The notes below the pieces were generated by a model. It did no database searches, was not told the origin of the DNA, and saw nothing but the letters and a program-made list of their open reading frames with translations. A DNA stretch of 42,266 nt, taken from NCBI GenBank assembly GCA_018435055.1, contig JAHDOA010000012.1:1-42266 (forward strand). Reading direction: 5' to 3'. The position numbers and the translations under genes were made by a program. Below, piece by piece: positions 29,012 through 36,579 of this stretch (position 1 is its first letter; each line of letters begins with the position of its first letter). This DNA comes from Pelotomaculum sp. (GTDB taxonomy: Bacteria; Bacillota; Desulfotomaculia; Desulfotomaculales; Pelotomaculaceae).

Positions 29012-29061
29012 GTATTCTCCTCCTAACCATTAGAGTCCTATCGGCAAAAGACGCTTTATAA

Positions 29062-29090
29062 ATTATAACACATCAGGCGAGAGATTTCAA
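29062..29090 (-). promoter_or_regulatory. Promoter of restriction operon 2
   Basis: On the minus strand TTGAAA (29085-29090) and TATAAT (29062-29067) are 17 bp apart, with TGTG before the -10. It lies 50 bp upstream of the XRE start and is the only clear promoter for the seven-gene operon. 29091-29286 holds nothing else I can support. Confidence 0.75.
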
Positions 29091-29286
29091 CCTGATTTCA
29101 GATTAAAAATTTGCATTTACGCATTAAATATCTCGCGTACCGCAATAAAAATACTTCCACTTCTTAGACGGTCGAACGCGGAAGGTCTGGGAAATAGCCC
29201 ATGTTCACTGTACTACTGTAGATTTCCTCGCCTGCTTTTTGCTAAGGGCATGTGCCACCGTTTAAAGAAAATTTACATTTGAGCCC

Positions 29287-29315
29287 TTGACTTCGTTGAA
29301 GCAACTGTGTATACT
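29287..29315 (+). promoter_or_regulatory. Promoter of the phage XRE-immA unit
   Basis: TTGACT (29287-29292) and TATACT (29310-29315) are 17 bp apart, 51 bp before the XRE start codon; the palindromic operator follows at 29320. Confidence 0.75.
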
Positions 29316-29319
29316 TAGT

Positions 29320-29351
29320 ATAGTATTTAAGCGAACACGCTTACATGCTAC
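29320..29351. promoter_or_regulatory. Palindromic operator AAGCG-AACA-CGCTT, site 1
   Basis: TAAGCG AACA CGCTTA forms the core of a 32-bp imperfect palindrome whose outer arms are ATAGTA and TGCTAC. It overlaps the expected transcription start. The same element occurs at 30551-30582, so it is probably a binding site of the phage XRE repressor (autoregulation). Confidence 0.65.
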
Positions 29352-29366
29352 GAAAGGAGGATCGTC

Positions 29367-29750
29367 ATGGAAAACAAATTCGGAGAATTTGTAAAAGCCA
29401 AAAGGCAGGAGAAAGAAATCAGCCTGCGAAAGCTTGCCGAGGAGCTGGGCATTGTCCCTGCTTACATGAGCGATATTGAAAAAGGAAGGAGGTATCCGCC
29501 AGACAAAGACAAAATCTATAAAATCGCTGAGGTGCTGGGTCTCAACGAAGATGACACAAATACGCTATTCGACTACGCTGCCCTCTCAAGAGATAACGGC
29601 GTATCTCCTGATCTATCTGACTATGTGATGGGTGTCGGCAATCTCCGCACTGCTCTTCGTAAAGCGCGTGACATCAATGCCGGTGAGGATGATTGGCAGA
29701 AAATTATTGACATGCTGGAAAATCAGGAAAAAAACGGAGGCAACACGTAA
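29367..29750 (+). CDS. Phage XRE-family repressor
   Basis: 127 residues. A HTH_3 domain occupies residues 5-62: FGEFVKAKRQEKEISLRKLA then VPAYMSDIEKGRRYPP. AAAGGAGG lies upstream. It is immediately followed by an ImmA/IrrE metalloprotease gene with one base between, the usual repressor/antirepressor-protease pair that controls induction of phages and ICEs. Unlike most such pairs it points the same way as the early genes, so it may act as a regulator in cis on its own transcript. Confidence 0.85.
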   Translation: MENKFGEFVKAKRQEKEISLRKLAEELGIVPAYMSDIEKGRRYPPDKDKIYKIAEVLGLNEDDTNTLFDYAALSRDNGVSPDLSDYVMGVGNLRTALRKARDINAGEDDWQKIIDMLENQEKNGGNT

Positions 29751-29751
29751 T

Positions 29752-30501
29752 TTGCGGTACTATGACTACAGCAAAACCCAGCTCGAAAATGAGGCGGACA
29801 GCCTGAACGAGTCTTTTGACAAAGAACGCCTTATCCGGCCTAAGAAAATTGATGTATATGACGTGGTGGATTTTATCCACTGCACGCCAGACTGGTTTTA
29901 CTTGTCACCGGATCAGTCGATTCTTGGAATGACAGCCTACAACAACGGCTACTACTATGCTTGGATTCCCATCAATGAAGCCGACGAGACTCCGCCAGAC
30001 AACATCGTATTCAATGGGATGTTTCCCAAAAAGACTCCTGTCGAAAAGGGAACTATCATCATTGATCGGAGTATCAACGAGGGCGACAATCGCGGAATCG
30101 AGAACTTCAGCTGCATTCATGAATGCTTCCATCAGAAGCTTCATACACGCTGCTTTATGAATCGGTCAGCAAATTACCAGCACTTCTGCCAGAAGAAAGC
30201 CTTCCGCGCAGAGACCGGAGACAGGTCAAACATGTCCGCTATCGAGGTCATTGAATACCAAGCCAATTACTGCGCTGCTGCATTCCTGATGCCACGGGAG
30301 GCAGCCACAGCTGAATTTCTTAAGACAATGGGCTTACGTTCATCACCGCCTGCACCACTTCCGAAAACCTACGATGTCGATCAGGCAATTTCTGAACTGG
30401 CCGAGAAATTCAGTGTCAACTACACACCCATGAAATACCGGCTTCAGGAATTAAAACTGGTATCCAGAGAGGAACTATCTCTCGACGAATATTTTTGTTA
30501 G
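29752..30501 (+). CDS. immA: ImmA/IrrE-family metalloprotease
   Basis: 249 residues from a TTG at 29752-29754, 11 nt after GGAGG and one base after the XRE stop; a longer frame reaching back to 29632 overlaps the XRE gene and is unlikely. HECFH (H123, E124, H127) and EYQANYCAAAFLMP (E168) form the zinc site of COG2856. Such proteases cleave the partner repressor on a host signal. A winged-helix-like segment (SELAEKFSVNYTPMKYRLQE) closes the protein. A strong terminator follows. Confidence 0.85.
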   Translation: MRYYDYSKTQLENEADSLNESFDKERLIRPKKIDVYDVVDFIHCTPDWFYLSPDQSILGMTAYNNGYYYAWIPINEADETPPDNIVFNGMFPKKTPVEKGTIIIDRSINEGDNRGIENFSCIHECFHQKLHTRCFMNRSANYQHFCQKKAFRAETGDRSNMSAIEVIEYQANYCAAAFLMPREAATAEFLKTMGLRSSPPAPLPKTYDVDQAISELAEKFSVNYTPMKYRLQELKLVSREELSLDEYFC

Positions 30502-30504
30502 CAC

Positions 30505-30541
30505 GGGAATGTGCTCTCACAGGTGCATTCCCATATTTTTT
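30505..30541 (+). terminator. Terminator after immA
   Basis: GGGAATG pairs with CATTCCC (with a TGC/GTGC extension) and is followed by ATATTTTTTA, starting 3 bp after the immA stop. Confidence 0.85.
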
Positions 30542-30550
30542 ACCATAGGT

Positions 30551-30582
30551 GTAGTAAATCAGCGAACACGCTTATATACTAC
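30551..30582. promoter_or_regulatory. Palindromic operator AGCG-AACA-CGCT, site 2
   Basis: GTAGTA ... AGCG AACA CGCT ... TACTAC, an improved version of site 1 with perfect outer arms. It contains TATACT (30575-30580), a possible -10 with a poor -35, so repressor binding would block this promoter directly. It drives the zinc-ribbon gene and probably the early operon. Confidence 0.65.
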
Positions 30583-30598
30583 AAGAAAGGAGGAAGGC

Positions 30599-30793
30599 AT
30601 GAACAAGCCGCTCAAATGTCCCGTTTGTGGAAAGAGAGCCTGCGATGTATCAGATATTCCGAAGGAAAAGCTGTACATCGAGCTCAAGTGTCCTAACTGC
30701 AATCACATCGTAAAAATCCTTTGCGATGAGTCAGCAGTAAAGGAATCCTCCCACAACCGTATTGCTGCTTACGCAATGCAGGCAGGAATGTAA
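30599..30793 (+). CDS. Small zinc-ribbon protein (Com-like)
   Basis: 64 residues with two CxxC pairs (CPVC, CPNC) about 30 residues apart, as in the small phage zinc-finger proteins of the Com type. AAAGGAGGAAGG precedes the ATG. It is the first gene after operator site 2 and so probably the first early product. Possible role: translational or transcriptional regulator (inference). Confidence 0.75.
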   Translation: MNKPLKCPVCGKRACDVSDIPKEKLYIELKCPNCNHIVKILCDESAVKESSHNRIAAYAMQAGM

Positions 30794-30813
30794 CAACTGA
30801 ATCGAAAACTTAA

Positions 30814-30932
30814 TACGCAAAGCATACCGAGCAACGGAGTCGAGATGAACTACCAAATGGCCGGATGACTTTGAAACACAATGTTTCAGAGTTATCCGGC
30901 CATTTGTGTTTCTTATGACTTCGGCTTTGCGT
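30814..30932 (+). ncRNA. Nested hairpin leader with a seven-codon upstream frame
   Basis: ACGCAAAGC (30814-30822) pairs with GCTTTGCGT (30924-30932), enclosing a long stem in which CAAATGGCCGGAT (from 30854) pairs with ATCCGGCCATTTG (to 30906), extended by GAAAC/GTTTC. Between the arms an ATG at 30845, behind GGAG, opens a seven-codon frame (MNYQMAG, stop at 30866-30868) that ends in the stem. No T tract follows, so it is more like a cis-acting leader or small RNA than a terminator. It lies upstream of the sigma-like gene. Confidence 0.55.
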
Positions 30933-30967
30933 TCTCTCGGCTCCTTTCGCTCAGAAAGGAACCGAAA

Positions 30968-31492
30968 ATGAAAAATTCTAAGAAAAACAATGACAACAAG
31001 CGTTACTTTCCACTTCGTGACCCGGAGAATCCCTTCAAGGTCACACTCACCCCTATCACCGAGGAGCAGTATCGTTCCCTCTATCCGGACATCTGGGCTA
31101 CCCAGAAACGTGAGCAGTATCATGGACGCTGCATGTGCCCGAAGTATTATCTTTGGAAATGCGACGGACAATGCGATCTGTGCGAATATCACGCTCCCGA
31201 TACTGTCTCTCTCGACGAACCACTCCCGGACGGCAACGGTACCCTCGGCGATTACATCCCGGATGACAAACCTTCTATTGAAGATATCTACGCTGACCGT
31301 GATCTTCTGAAGCACCTCATTGCCCGTTTCCGTGAGCTTGACCCGGACGCAGACCGCATTATCCAGATGCGCCTCGACAATCCGAAGATTTCAGATCGTA
31401 AAATCGCGGAAGCACTCGGTCGCCCGCAGCGCACCTTTGCCGACCAGATGAAGCGCTACTACACAGAGCTTCATAAGATCGAAAACAAGTAA
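30968..31492 (+). CDS. Sigma-70 region 4-like phage regulator with Cys-rich N-terminus
   Basis: 174 residues from the ATG at 30968 (GAAAGGAA upstream; the frame is open to 30881 through the hairpin). A Cys-rich segment CMCPKYYLWKCDGQCDLCEY (about residues 53-72) may bind metal. The C-terminus LDPDADRIIQMRLDNPKISD followed by a helix-turn-helix (RKIAEALGRPQRTFADQMKR) resembles sigma region 4. Probably a regulator of early or middle genes. A strong terminator follows immediately. Confidence 0.65.
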   Translation: MKNSKKNNDNKRYFPLRDPENPFKVTLTPITEEQYRSLYPDIWATQKREQYHGRCMCPKYYLWKCDGQCDLCEYHAPDTVSLDEPLPDGNGTLGDYIPDDKPSIEDIYADRDLLKHLIARFRELDPDADRIIQMRLDNPKISDRKIAEALGRPQRTFADQMKRYYTELHKIENK

Positions 31493-31503
31493 GCATTACA
31501 CCC

Positions 31504-31548
31504 TTTCCGGCCACTATCCACCAATCGGATGGTGGTCGGAAATTTTTT
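31504..31548 (+). terminator. Terminator after the sigma-like gene
   Basis: TTTCCGGCCACTATCC pairs with GGATGGTGGTCGGAAA across a 7-nt loop and is followed by TTTTTT. Confidence 0.9.
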
Positions 31549-31551
31549 ATA

Positions 31552-31620
31552 AAATCCTCCGCTCAAATCGGCAGTTCATCTCCAGTGGAAGGTGAAGGCA
31601 AGAGAACACCGCCTTTAGAA
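31552..31620 (+). repeat. Phage leader repeat, copy 1
   Basis: Nearly identical over about 40 nt to 36065-36106: AAAATC(C/G)TCCGCTCAAATC, then GTTCATCTCCAGTGGAA; both copies then reach GCCTTTA(G/A)A just before a ribosome site. This copy follows a terminator and leads into the small gene at 31638. It may be a promoter or an RNA leader shared by two transcription units. Confidence 0.7.
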
Positions 31621-31637
31621 AGCGAGGTGAACAACAG

Positions 31638-31844
31638 ATGATTCGCAGTTACGCAGACACCGGCGGCAACGTGAACGAGGAGATCAAGCTCCTGAATTCC
31701 ATCAGTCACGTATCCGCCAGACTGGCAAGGAACCTCTCACTCCTTGCCGCAAGCCAATCCGAGGAAGGAGGAAAAGAGAATGTCAAAAATGGCAGAAATG
31801 GCACAGACCATCGAAGAGCTCCGCACCGCTGCTGCTTCTATTAA
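31638..31844 (+). CDS. Small phage protein of unknown function
   Basis: 68 residues with a GAGGTG site 8 nt upstream. The start MIRSYADTGGNVNEEIKLLN is followed by a helical stretch SISHVSARLARNLSLLAASQ; the C-terminus overlaps the next gene by 65 nt in another frame and is of poor composition, so the true end may be functional only up to about residue 48. Not recognised; the ribosome site and its position behind the leader repeat support it being translated. Confidence 0.55.
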   Translation: MIRSYADTGGNVNEEIKLLNSISHVSARLARNLSLLAASQSEEGGKENVKNGRNGTDHRRAPHRCCFY

Positions 31845-32109
31845 TGTCGCAGCCGACTGGCTCTACCAGCAGTTATCCGGTGATCGCAATGAAGCGCAGG
31901 CCACGGAAGCTCCCACCAAGAAGGAACCGAAGCCTGAACTTAAGCTGGAGGATGTAAGAGCCGTACTTGCTGAGAAGTCCCGCGCCGGTCATACCGTAGA
32001 AGTACGCGCCCTGCTTAAAAAGTACGGTGCTGCAAAGCTCTCGGAGATCGATCCGGCAAACTACGAAGCCCTGATGAAGGACGCGGAGGTGATCGGCAAT
32101 GGCAGCTAA
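31780..32109 (+). CDS. Phage protein upstream of DUF2800 nuclease, rLin/Lsr2-like C-terminus
   Basis: 109 residues from the ATG at 31780, preceded by GGAAGGAGG. The N-terminus is a helix (MAQTIEELRTAAASINVAAD). The C-terminal 50 residues (LKLEDVRAVLAEKSRAGHTV then VRALLKKYGAAKLSEIDPAN) match the short domain often found in phage genes beside DUF2800, possibly involved in recombination. It overlaps the next gene by 11 nt, so the two are coupled. Confidence 0.75.
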   Translation: MSKMAEMAQTIEELRTAAASINVAADWLYQQLSGDRNEAQATEAPTKKEPKPELKLEDVRAVLAEKSRAGHTVEVRALLKKYGAAKLSEIDPANYEALMKDAEVIGNGS

Positions 32110-33238
32110 AGCACACGCAATCCTGTCCGCGTCCAGCTCCGACAGGTGGCTGCACTGCCCGCCGTCGGCAAGGCTCTGCGAAACCTATGAGGACAAAGGT
32201 TCAGACTACGCTGCAGAAGGCACCGATGCTCATGCGCTTGGCGAGCACAAATTGAAAACCGCGCTGGGACTTCCTTCAGAAGACCCGACCGACAGCCTCA
32301 AGTGGTATTCCGAGGAGATGGAGGACTGCACCAGCGGCTATGCCGAATATGTGCTGGAGCAGATCGAAGCCGCCAAGGAGACCTGTGCTGACCCGGTAGT
32401 TCTTATCGAACAGCGTGTAGACTTCTCCCGCTGGGTAGAACAAGGCTTCGGAACCGCCGATTGCGTCATCATCGCAGACGGTACACTCCGGGTGATCGAC
32501 TACAAGCACGGCTTAGGCGTCTTAGTCTCCGCAGAGGAGAATCCGCAGATGCAGTGTTACGCCCTCGGCGCTTTGGAGCTTTTCGATGACATTTATGACA
32601 TCGATCAGGTTTCCATGACCATTTACCAACCGAGACGCCAGAACGTCAGCACCTACGAGATCAGCAAGGACGACCTGTATCGCTGGGCAGATGAAGTCTT
32701 AAAGCCTACCGCAGATCTGGCTTTTGCCGGTGACGGGAACTTCCTGTGCGGTGAATGGTGCGGCTTCTGTAAGGCTAAGAACGAGTGCCGCGCCAGAGCC
32801 GAGGCAAATCTGAAGCTCGCGCAGCATGATTTCAAGCTCCCGCCACTGCTTACGGATACCGAGATCGAAGTCATTCTCGGCAAGGTAGATGAACTGGTTA
32901 GCTGGGCTTCCGATATTAAGGAATACGCTCTGCAGCAGGCTCTCTCCGGTAAGGAATGGACAGGTTTCAAGATCGTCGAAGGACGCAGCAACCGCAGATA
33001 CAGCAATGAGTCCGCCGTCATTGACGCGGTCGAGAAAGCAGGCTTTGACCCGTATGAGAAAAAGCTGCTCGGCATCACCGCCATGCAGAAGCTCCTCGGC
33101 AAGTCCCGCTTTGATGAACTCCTGACGGCTTACATCGAAAAGCCGCAGGGCAAACCCACACTTGTGCCGGATAGCGACAAGCGCCCGGCCATGAATACAG
33201 CAAAAAATGATTTTATGGAGGAAAACGACAATGAGTAA
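32099..33238 (+). CDS. DUF2800 phage nuclease (RecB/Cas4-like)
   Basis: 379 residues. HAILSASSSDRWLHCPPSAR is the standard DUF2800 start; EGTDAHALGEHKL and GTADCVIIADGTLRVIDYKH contain the PD-(D/E)XK residues; cysteines near CGEWCGFCKAKNEC resemble the Fe-S site of Cas4/AddB relatives. A GGAGGTGATC site lies before the ATG. It works with the DUF2815 protein encoded next in phage recombination/replication. The 3' end overlaps that gene. Confidence 0.9.
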   Translation: MAAKAHAILSASSSDRWLHCPPSARLCETYEDKGSDYAAEGTDAHALGEHKLKTALGLPSEDPTDSLKWYSEEMEDCTSGYAEYVLEQIEAAKETCADPVVLIEQRVDFSRWVEQGFGTADCVIIADGTLRVIDYKHGLGVLVSAEENPQMQCYALGALELFDDIYDIDQVSMTIYQPRRQNVSTYEISKDDLYRWADEVLKPTADLAFAGDGNFLCGEWCGFCKAKNECRARAEANLKLAQHDFKLPPLLTDTEIEVILGKVDELVSWASDIKEYALQQALSGKEWTGFKIVEGRSNRRYSNESAVIDAVEKAGFDPYEKKLLGITAMQKLLGKSRFDELLTAYIEKPQGKPTLVPDSDKRPAMNTAKNDFMEENDNE

Positions 33239-33803
33239 AAATGTAAAAATCAGCAATCCCATGAAGGTTATCACCGGTGTTGACACTCGCTGGAGCTATG
33301 CGAACGTCTGGGAGCCGAAGTCTATCAATGGCGGCACTCCCAAGTACAGCGTGAGCCTCATCATCCCGAAGTCCGACACCAAGACCATCGCCAAGATTCA
33401 GGCTGCTATCGAGGCTGCCTACAAGGAGGGCGAGGCCAAGCTCAAGGGCAATGGCAAGTCCGTACCGGCGCTCTCTGTTTTGAAGACTCCTCTGCGTGAC
33501 GGCGATGCAGAGCGTCCGGACGACGAGGCCTACAAGAATGCCTACTTCGTTAATGCCAATGGAACCTCTGCTCCCGGCATCGTGGACGCAGACCTGAATC
33601 CGATTCTTACCCGTTCCGAAGTGTACAGCGGCGTGTACGGTAGAGCCAGCATCACGTTTTATGCTTTCAACTCTTCCGGCAACAAGGGAATCGCCTGCGG
33701 GCTTAACAATTTGCAGAAGATCCGCGACGGTGAGCCTCTTGGTGGCAAGGCAAGCGCTGAGTCCGACTTTGCTACTGACGACGATGAAGATTTTCTCAAC
33801 TAA
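33231..33803 (+). CDS. DUF2815 single-stranded DNA-binding protein
   Basis: 190 residues from the ATG at 33231 (GGAGGAAAACGACA upstream; overlap of 8 nt with DUF2800). The start MSKNVKISNPMKVITGVDTR, WEPKSINGGTPKYSVSLIIP and the acidic end DFATDDDEDFLN are typical of DUF2815, an OB-fold ssDNA-binding protein with the acidic C-terminal tip that recruits replication partners. Confidence 0.9.
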   Translation: MSKNVKISNPMKVITGVDTRWSYANVWEPKSINGGTPKYSVSLIIPKSDTKTIAKIQAAIEAAYKEGEAKLKGNGKSVPALSVLKTPLRDGDAERPDDEAYKNAYFVNANGTSAPGIVDADLNPILTRSEVYSGVYGRASITFYAFNSSGNKGIACGLNNLQKIRDGEPLGGKASAESDFATDDDEDFLN

Positions 33804-33821
33804 GGAAAGGAGCGCAAAACA

Positions 33822-34013
33822 ATGGAAAGCACAGTTATGATTTCATCCCTTCTCTGCAACATCCTGATCGGATGCTTCTGCATCGTAGTCCTGTCTTGGG
33901 CAGTGGTCGCCATCCAGACGGTGATTAACGACTTCAAGCGTGAGAAACGCGAGGAGAAAAAGGCCGCGCAGGACGACGAATACCATATCAAGCGTATGGA
34001 ATCCCTGAAATAA
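33822..34013 (+). CDS. Small single-span membrane protein
   Basis: 63 residues; one hydrophobic segment (residues about 6-32, SSLLCNILIGCFCIVVLSWA) followed by a highly charged cytoplasmic tail (FKREKREEKKAAQDDE). AAAGGAG precedes the ATG. Unrecognised; small membrane proteins at this place in phages can anchor replication or modify entry. Moderately sure it is a gene. Confidence 0.65.
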   Translation: MESTVMISSLLCNILIGCFCIVVLSWAVVAIQTVINDFKREKREEKKAAQDDEYHIKRMESLK

Positions 34014-34027
34014 TCCAGTACCGGCAG

Positions 34028-34053
34028 GCGGCTTAGGAGTGATCTTAAGCCGC
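34028..34053 (+). terminator. Hairpin between the membrane protein and DNA polymerase genes
   Basis: GCGGCTTA pairs with TAAGCCGC across a 10-nt loop and is followed by TTGTTTG; a weak terminator or attenuator just before polA. Confidence 0.5.
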
Positions 34054-34077
34054 TTGTTTGAATTGAGGTGAAAATCT

Positions 34078-36066
34078 ATGCAAACACTTAGTATTGATAT
34101 CGAAACCTACAGCGACGTGAACCTATCCAAATGTGGCGTATATAAATATGCCGAGTCACCGGATTTTGAGATACTGCTGTTCGGCTACAGCTCCGATGGC
34201 TCCGAGGTGACGGTCATTGACCTTGCACAGGGAGAACGTCTGCCGCAGGAAATTATAGATGCCCTGACTGATGATACTGTCATCAAATGGGCTTTCAATG
34301 CAAATTTTGAACGGGTGTGCTTATCGCGATATCTCCGTGATCTTGGAGTTAGCCTTGACCCCTTCCATGATAACCACCCTCTCTCGACTGAATGCGCACG
34401 TTTCTTAAATCCGGAAAGCTGGCGCTGCTCTATGGTCTGGGCGGCCACAATGGGACTGCCGCTTTCTCTGGAAGGCGTAGGCTCTGTCCTCGGTCTTGAA
34501 AAGCAGAAACTCACTGAGGGAAAAGATCTGATCAAATACTTCTCCGTGCCCTGCGCTCCGACGAAAGCAAACGGCGGTCGCACGAGGAATCACCCTTTCC
34601 ATGCGCCGGACAAGTGGGAAGCCTTCAAAAAATATAACATCCGCGATGTGGAAACCGAGATCGGCATTAAGGATCGTCTTGCCAAATTCCCTGTGCCGGA
34701 GGAGGTCTGGGATGAATACCATATCGATCAGGAAATCAACGACAGAGGTGTCCGGCTCGACATGGATCTGGTAAAGGAAGCCATCGAAATGGACACCCGC
34801 TCCCGGTCAGAATTGACTGCTGCCATGAAAGATATGACAGCACTTGATAATCCAAACTCCGTCCAGCAAATGAAGCAGTGGCTCTCCGACAACGGACTCG
34901 AAACCGACAGCCTTGGAAAGAAAGTCGTGGCAGAACTAATAAAAACCGCTCCGCCAGAACTTCAAACCGTTCTGGAGCTCCGACAGCAGCTTGCCAAATC
35001 CTCCGTTAAGAAATACCAGACGATGGAGCGTGCGGTCTGTGATGATGGCAGGGCTCGCGGCATGTTCGCATTTTACGGAGCCAATCGTACCGGACGCTGG
35101 GCAGGCAGGCTTATACAATTACAAAACCTCCCGCAAAATCATCTCCCGGATCTGGCCGATGCTCGTGCCCTTGTAAAATCCGGCAACTTCGATGCTGTAA
35201 AGCTCTTATATGAAGACGTTCCGGACACACTCTCTCAGCTGATCCGGACAGCATTTATCCCGAAGGACGGTACGCAATTTTATGTTTCCGACTTCAGCGC
35301 CATCGAAGCAAGAGTCATCGCGTGGTATGCCGGTGAGACGTGGCGTCAAAAAGTCTTTGAAACCGGAGGTGACATCTACTGCGCCAGTGCCAGTCAGATG
35401 TTCCATGTTCCGGTTGAGAAGCATGGCATTAACGGCCACCTGCGTCAAAAAGGCAAAATCGCGGAACTCGCGCTCGGCTACGGCGGCTCGGTCGGAGCCT
35501 TAAAGGCAATTGGCGCTATAGAGATGGGACTTTCCGAGGATGAGCTTCCTCCTCTGGTGGACGCATGGAGGCAGACAAATCCCAACATCGTAAAATTCTG
35601 GTGGGATGTCGACCGTGCTGTCATGGAGGCTGTGAAGTATAAACACACAACCAGCAGCTATGGGCTTACCTTCTCCTGCCGCTCCGGGATGCTCTTTATT
35701 ACGCTGCCCTCCGGACGGAACCTCGCCTATGTGAAGCCAAAGGTCGGTACGAATAAATTCGGAGGCGAGTGTATTACCTATGAGGGCATCGGCAGCACAA
35801 AAAAATGGGAACGGCTCGATTCATACGGGCCGAAATTCGTGGAAAATATCGTGCAGGCAACCTCCCGCGACATTCTCTGCCATGCCATGAAGACGCTGCG
35901 CTGCTGCTCCATCGTCATGCATATTCACGACGAACTGGTCATTGAAGCAGACCCTCGCATGTCTCTTGACGTACTCTGTGAACAGATGGGCAGGACTCCT
36001 CCGTGGGCAAAAGGCCTGAAGCTCCGCGCCGACGGTTACACCACGCCCTTTTACAAAAAAGATTAA
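34078..36066 (+). CDS. Phage family A DNA polymerase with 3'-5' exonuclease
   Basis: 662 residues. The N-terminal exonuclease shows SIDIETYS (D7, E9), NANFERV and YNIRDVETE. The polymerase domain has motif A DFSAIEARVIAW (about 404), motif B RQKGKIAELALGYGGSVGA (about 454) and motif C IHDELVIE (about 616). A GAGGTG site precedes the ATG. It copies the phage genome together with the primase/helicase encoded downstream. Compared with bacterial PolI it lacks the 5'-3' exonuclease domain. Confidence 0.95.
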   Translation: MQTLSIDIETYSDVNLSKCGVYKYAESPDFEILLFGYSSDGSEVTVIDLAQGERLPQEIIDALTDDTVIKWAFNANFERVCLSRYLRDLGVSLDPFHDNHPLSTECARFLNPESWRCSMVWAATMGLPLSLEGVGSVLGLEKQKLTEGKDLIKYFSVPCAPTKANGGRTRNHPFHAPDKWEAFKKYNIRDVETEIGIKDRLAKFPVPEEVWDEYHIDQEINDRGVRLDMDLVKEAIEMDTRSRSELTAAMKDMTALDNPNSVQQMKQWLSDNGLETDSLGKKVVAELIKTAPPELQTVLELRQQLAKSSVKKYQTMERAVCDDGRARGMFAFYGANRTGRWAGRLIQLQNLPQNHLPDLADARALVKSGNFDAVKLLYEDVPDTLSQLIRTAFIPKDGTQFYVSDFSAIEARVIAWYAGETWRQKVFETGGDIYCASASQMFHVPVEKHGINGHLRQKGKIAELALGYGGSVGALKAIGAIEMGLSEDELPPLVDAWRQTNPNIVKFWWDVDRAVMEAVKYKHTTSSYGLTFSCRSGMLFITLPSGRNLAYVKPKVGTNKFGGECITYEGIGSTKKWERLDSYGPKFVENIVQATSRDILCHAMKTLRCCSIVMHIHDELVIEADPRMSLDVLCEQMGRTPPWAKGLKLRADGYTTPFYKKD

Positions 36067-36130
36067 AAATCGTCCGCTCAAATCAGGCGTTCATCTCCAG
36101 TGGAAATTGGAGGTGGACGCCTTTAAATCT
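36065..36130 (+). repeat. Phage leader repeat, copy 2
   Basis: Relative of 31552-31620. Here GGCGTTCATCTCCA (from about 36086) pairs with TGGAGGTGGACGCC (to 36121) with two G-U pairs, a 14-bp hairpin. The copy begins at the polymerase stop codon and ends shortly before the ribosome site of the gene at 36153. Confidence 0.7.
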
Positions 36131-36152
36131 GCCCGGAAAGGAGGACTCCCCA

Positions 36153-36575
36153 GTGAGCAACGATTATCGCAACAGCGAAGGCTATCCTGACCCAACCGCA
36201 GGTGAAGCACTCTCCCGGATTGCTGCAAATGAAAAGCAGTCCCTTCGTGCTTTCCGGCCTATTGTCTACATCTGCTCTCCGTTTTCAGGAGATGTGGAGA
36301 CAAACGTAGCCAACGCCAGACGCTACAGTCGGTATGCCGTGGACAAGGGATATATCCCTATCGCACCGCACCTGCTATTTCCGCAGTTCCTTGATGATGA
36401 CAATCCGGACGAACGTGAGCTTGGTCTGTTCTTCGGAAATGCCCTCATGAGCAAGTGCGCTGAGGTCTGGGTATTCGGCAGCCGCATCTCATCCGGTATG
36501 GAAGCAGAAATCAAACGCGCCAAGTGGAAGGGCTATCACTTGCGCTATTTCACAGAAGAATGTCAGGAGGTCTAA
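36153..36575 (+). CDS. DUF4406/nucleoside 2-deoxyribosyltransferase-like protein
   Basis: 140 residues from a GTG at 36153 behind AAAGGAGG (8 nt); longer frames reach back into polA and are unlikely. FRPIVYICSPFSGDVETNVA, GYIPIAPHLLFPQF and EVWVFGSRISSGMEAEIKRA are the sugar/nucleotide-binding motifs of the DUF4406 (Rossmann-like) family. Possibly modifies or salvages nucleotides during phage replication. Confidence 0.85.
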   Translation: MSNDYRNSEGYPDPTAGEALSRIAANEKQSLRAFRPIVYICSPFSGDVETNVANARRYSRYAVDKGYIPIAPHLLFPQFLDDDNPDERELGLFFGNALMSKCAEVWVFGSRISSGMEAEIKRAKWKGYHLRYFTEECQEV

Positions 36576-36579
36576 CGCT

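Noticed and set aside
30731-31315. 194-codon minus-strand frame over the sigma-like gene
   Set aside because: Antisense to two supported genes and the nested hairpin; composition is that of a shadow frame.
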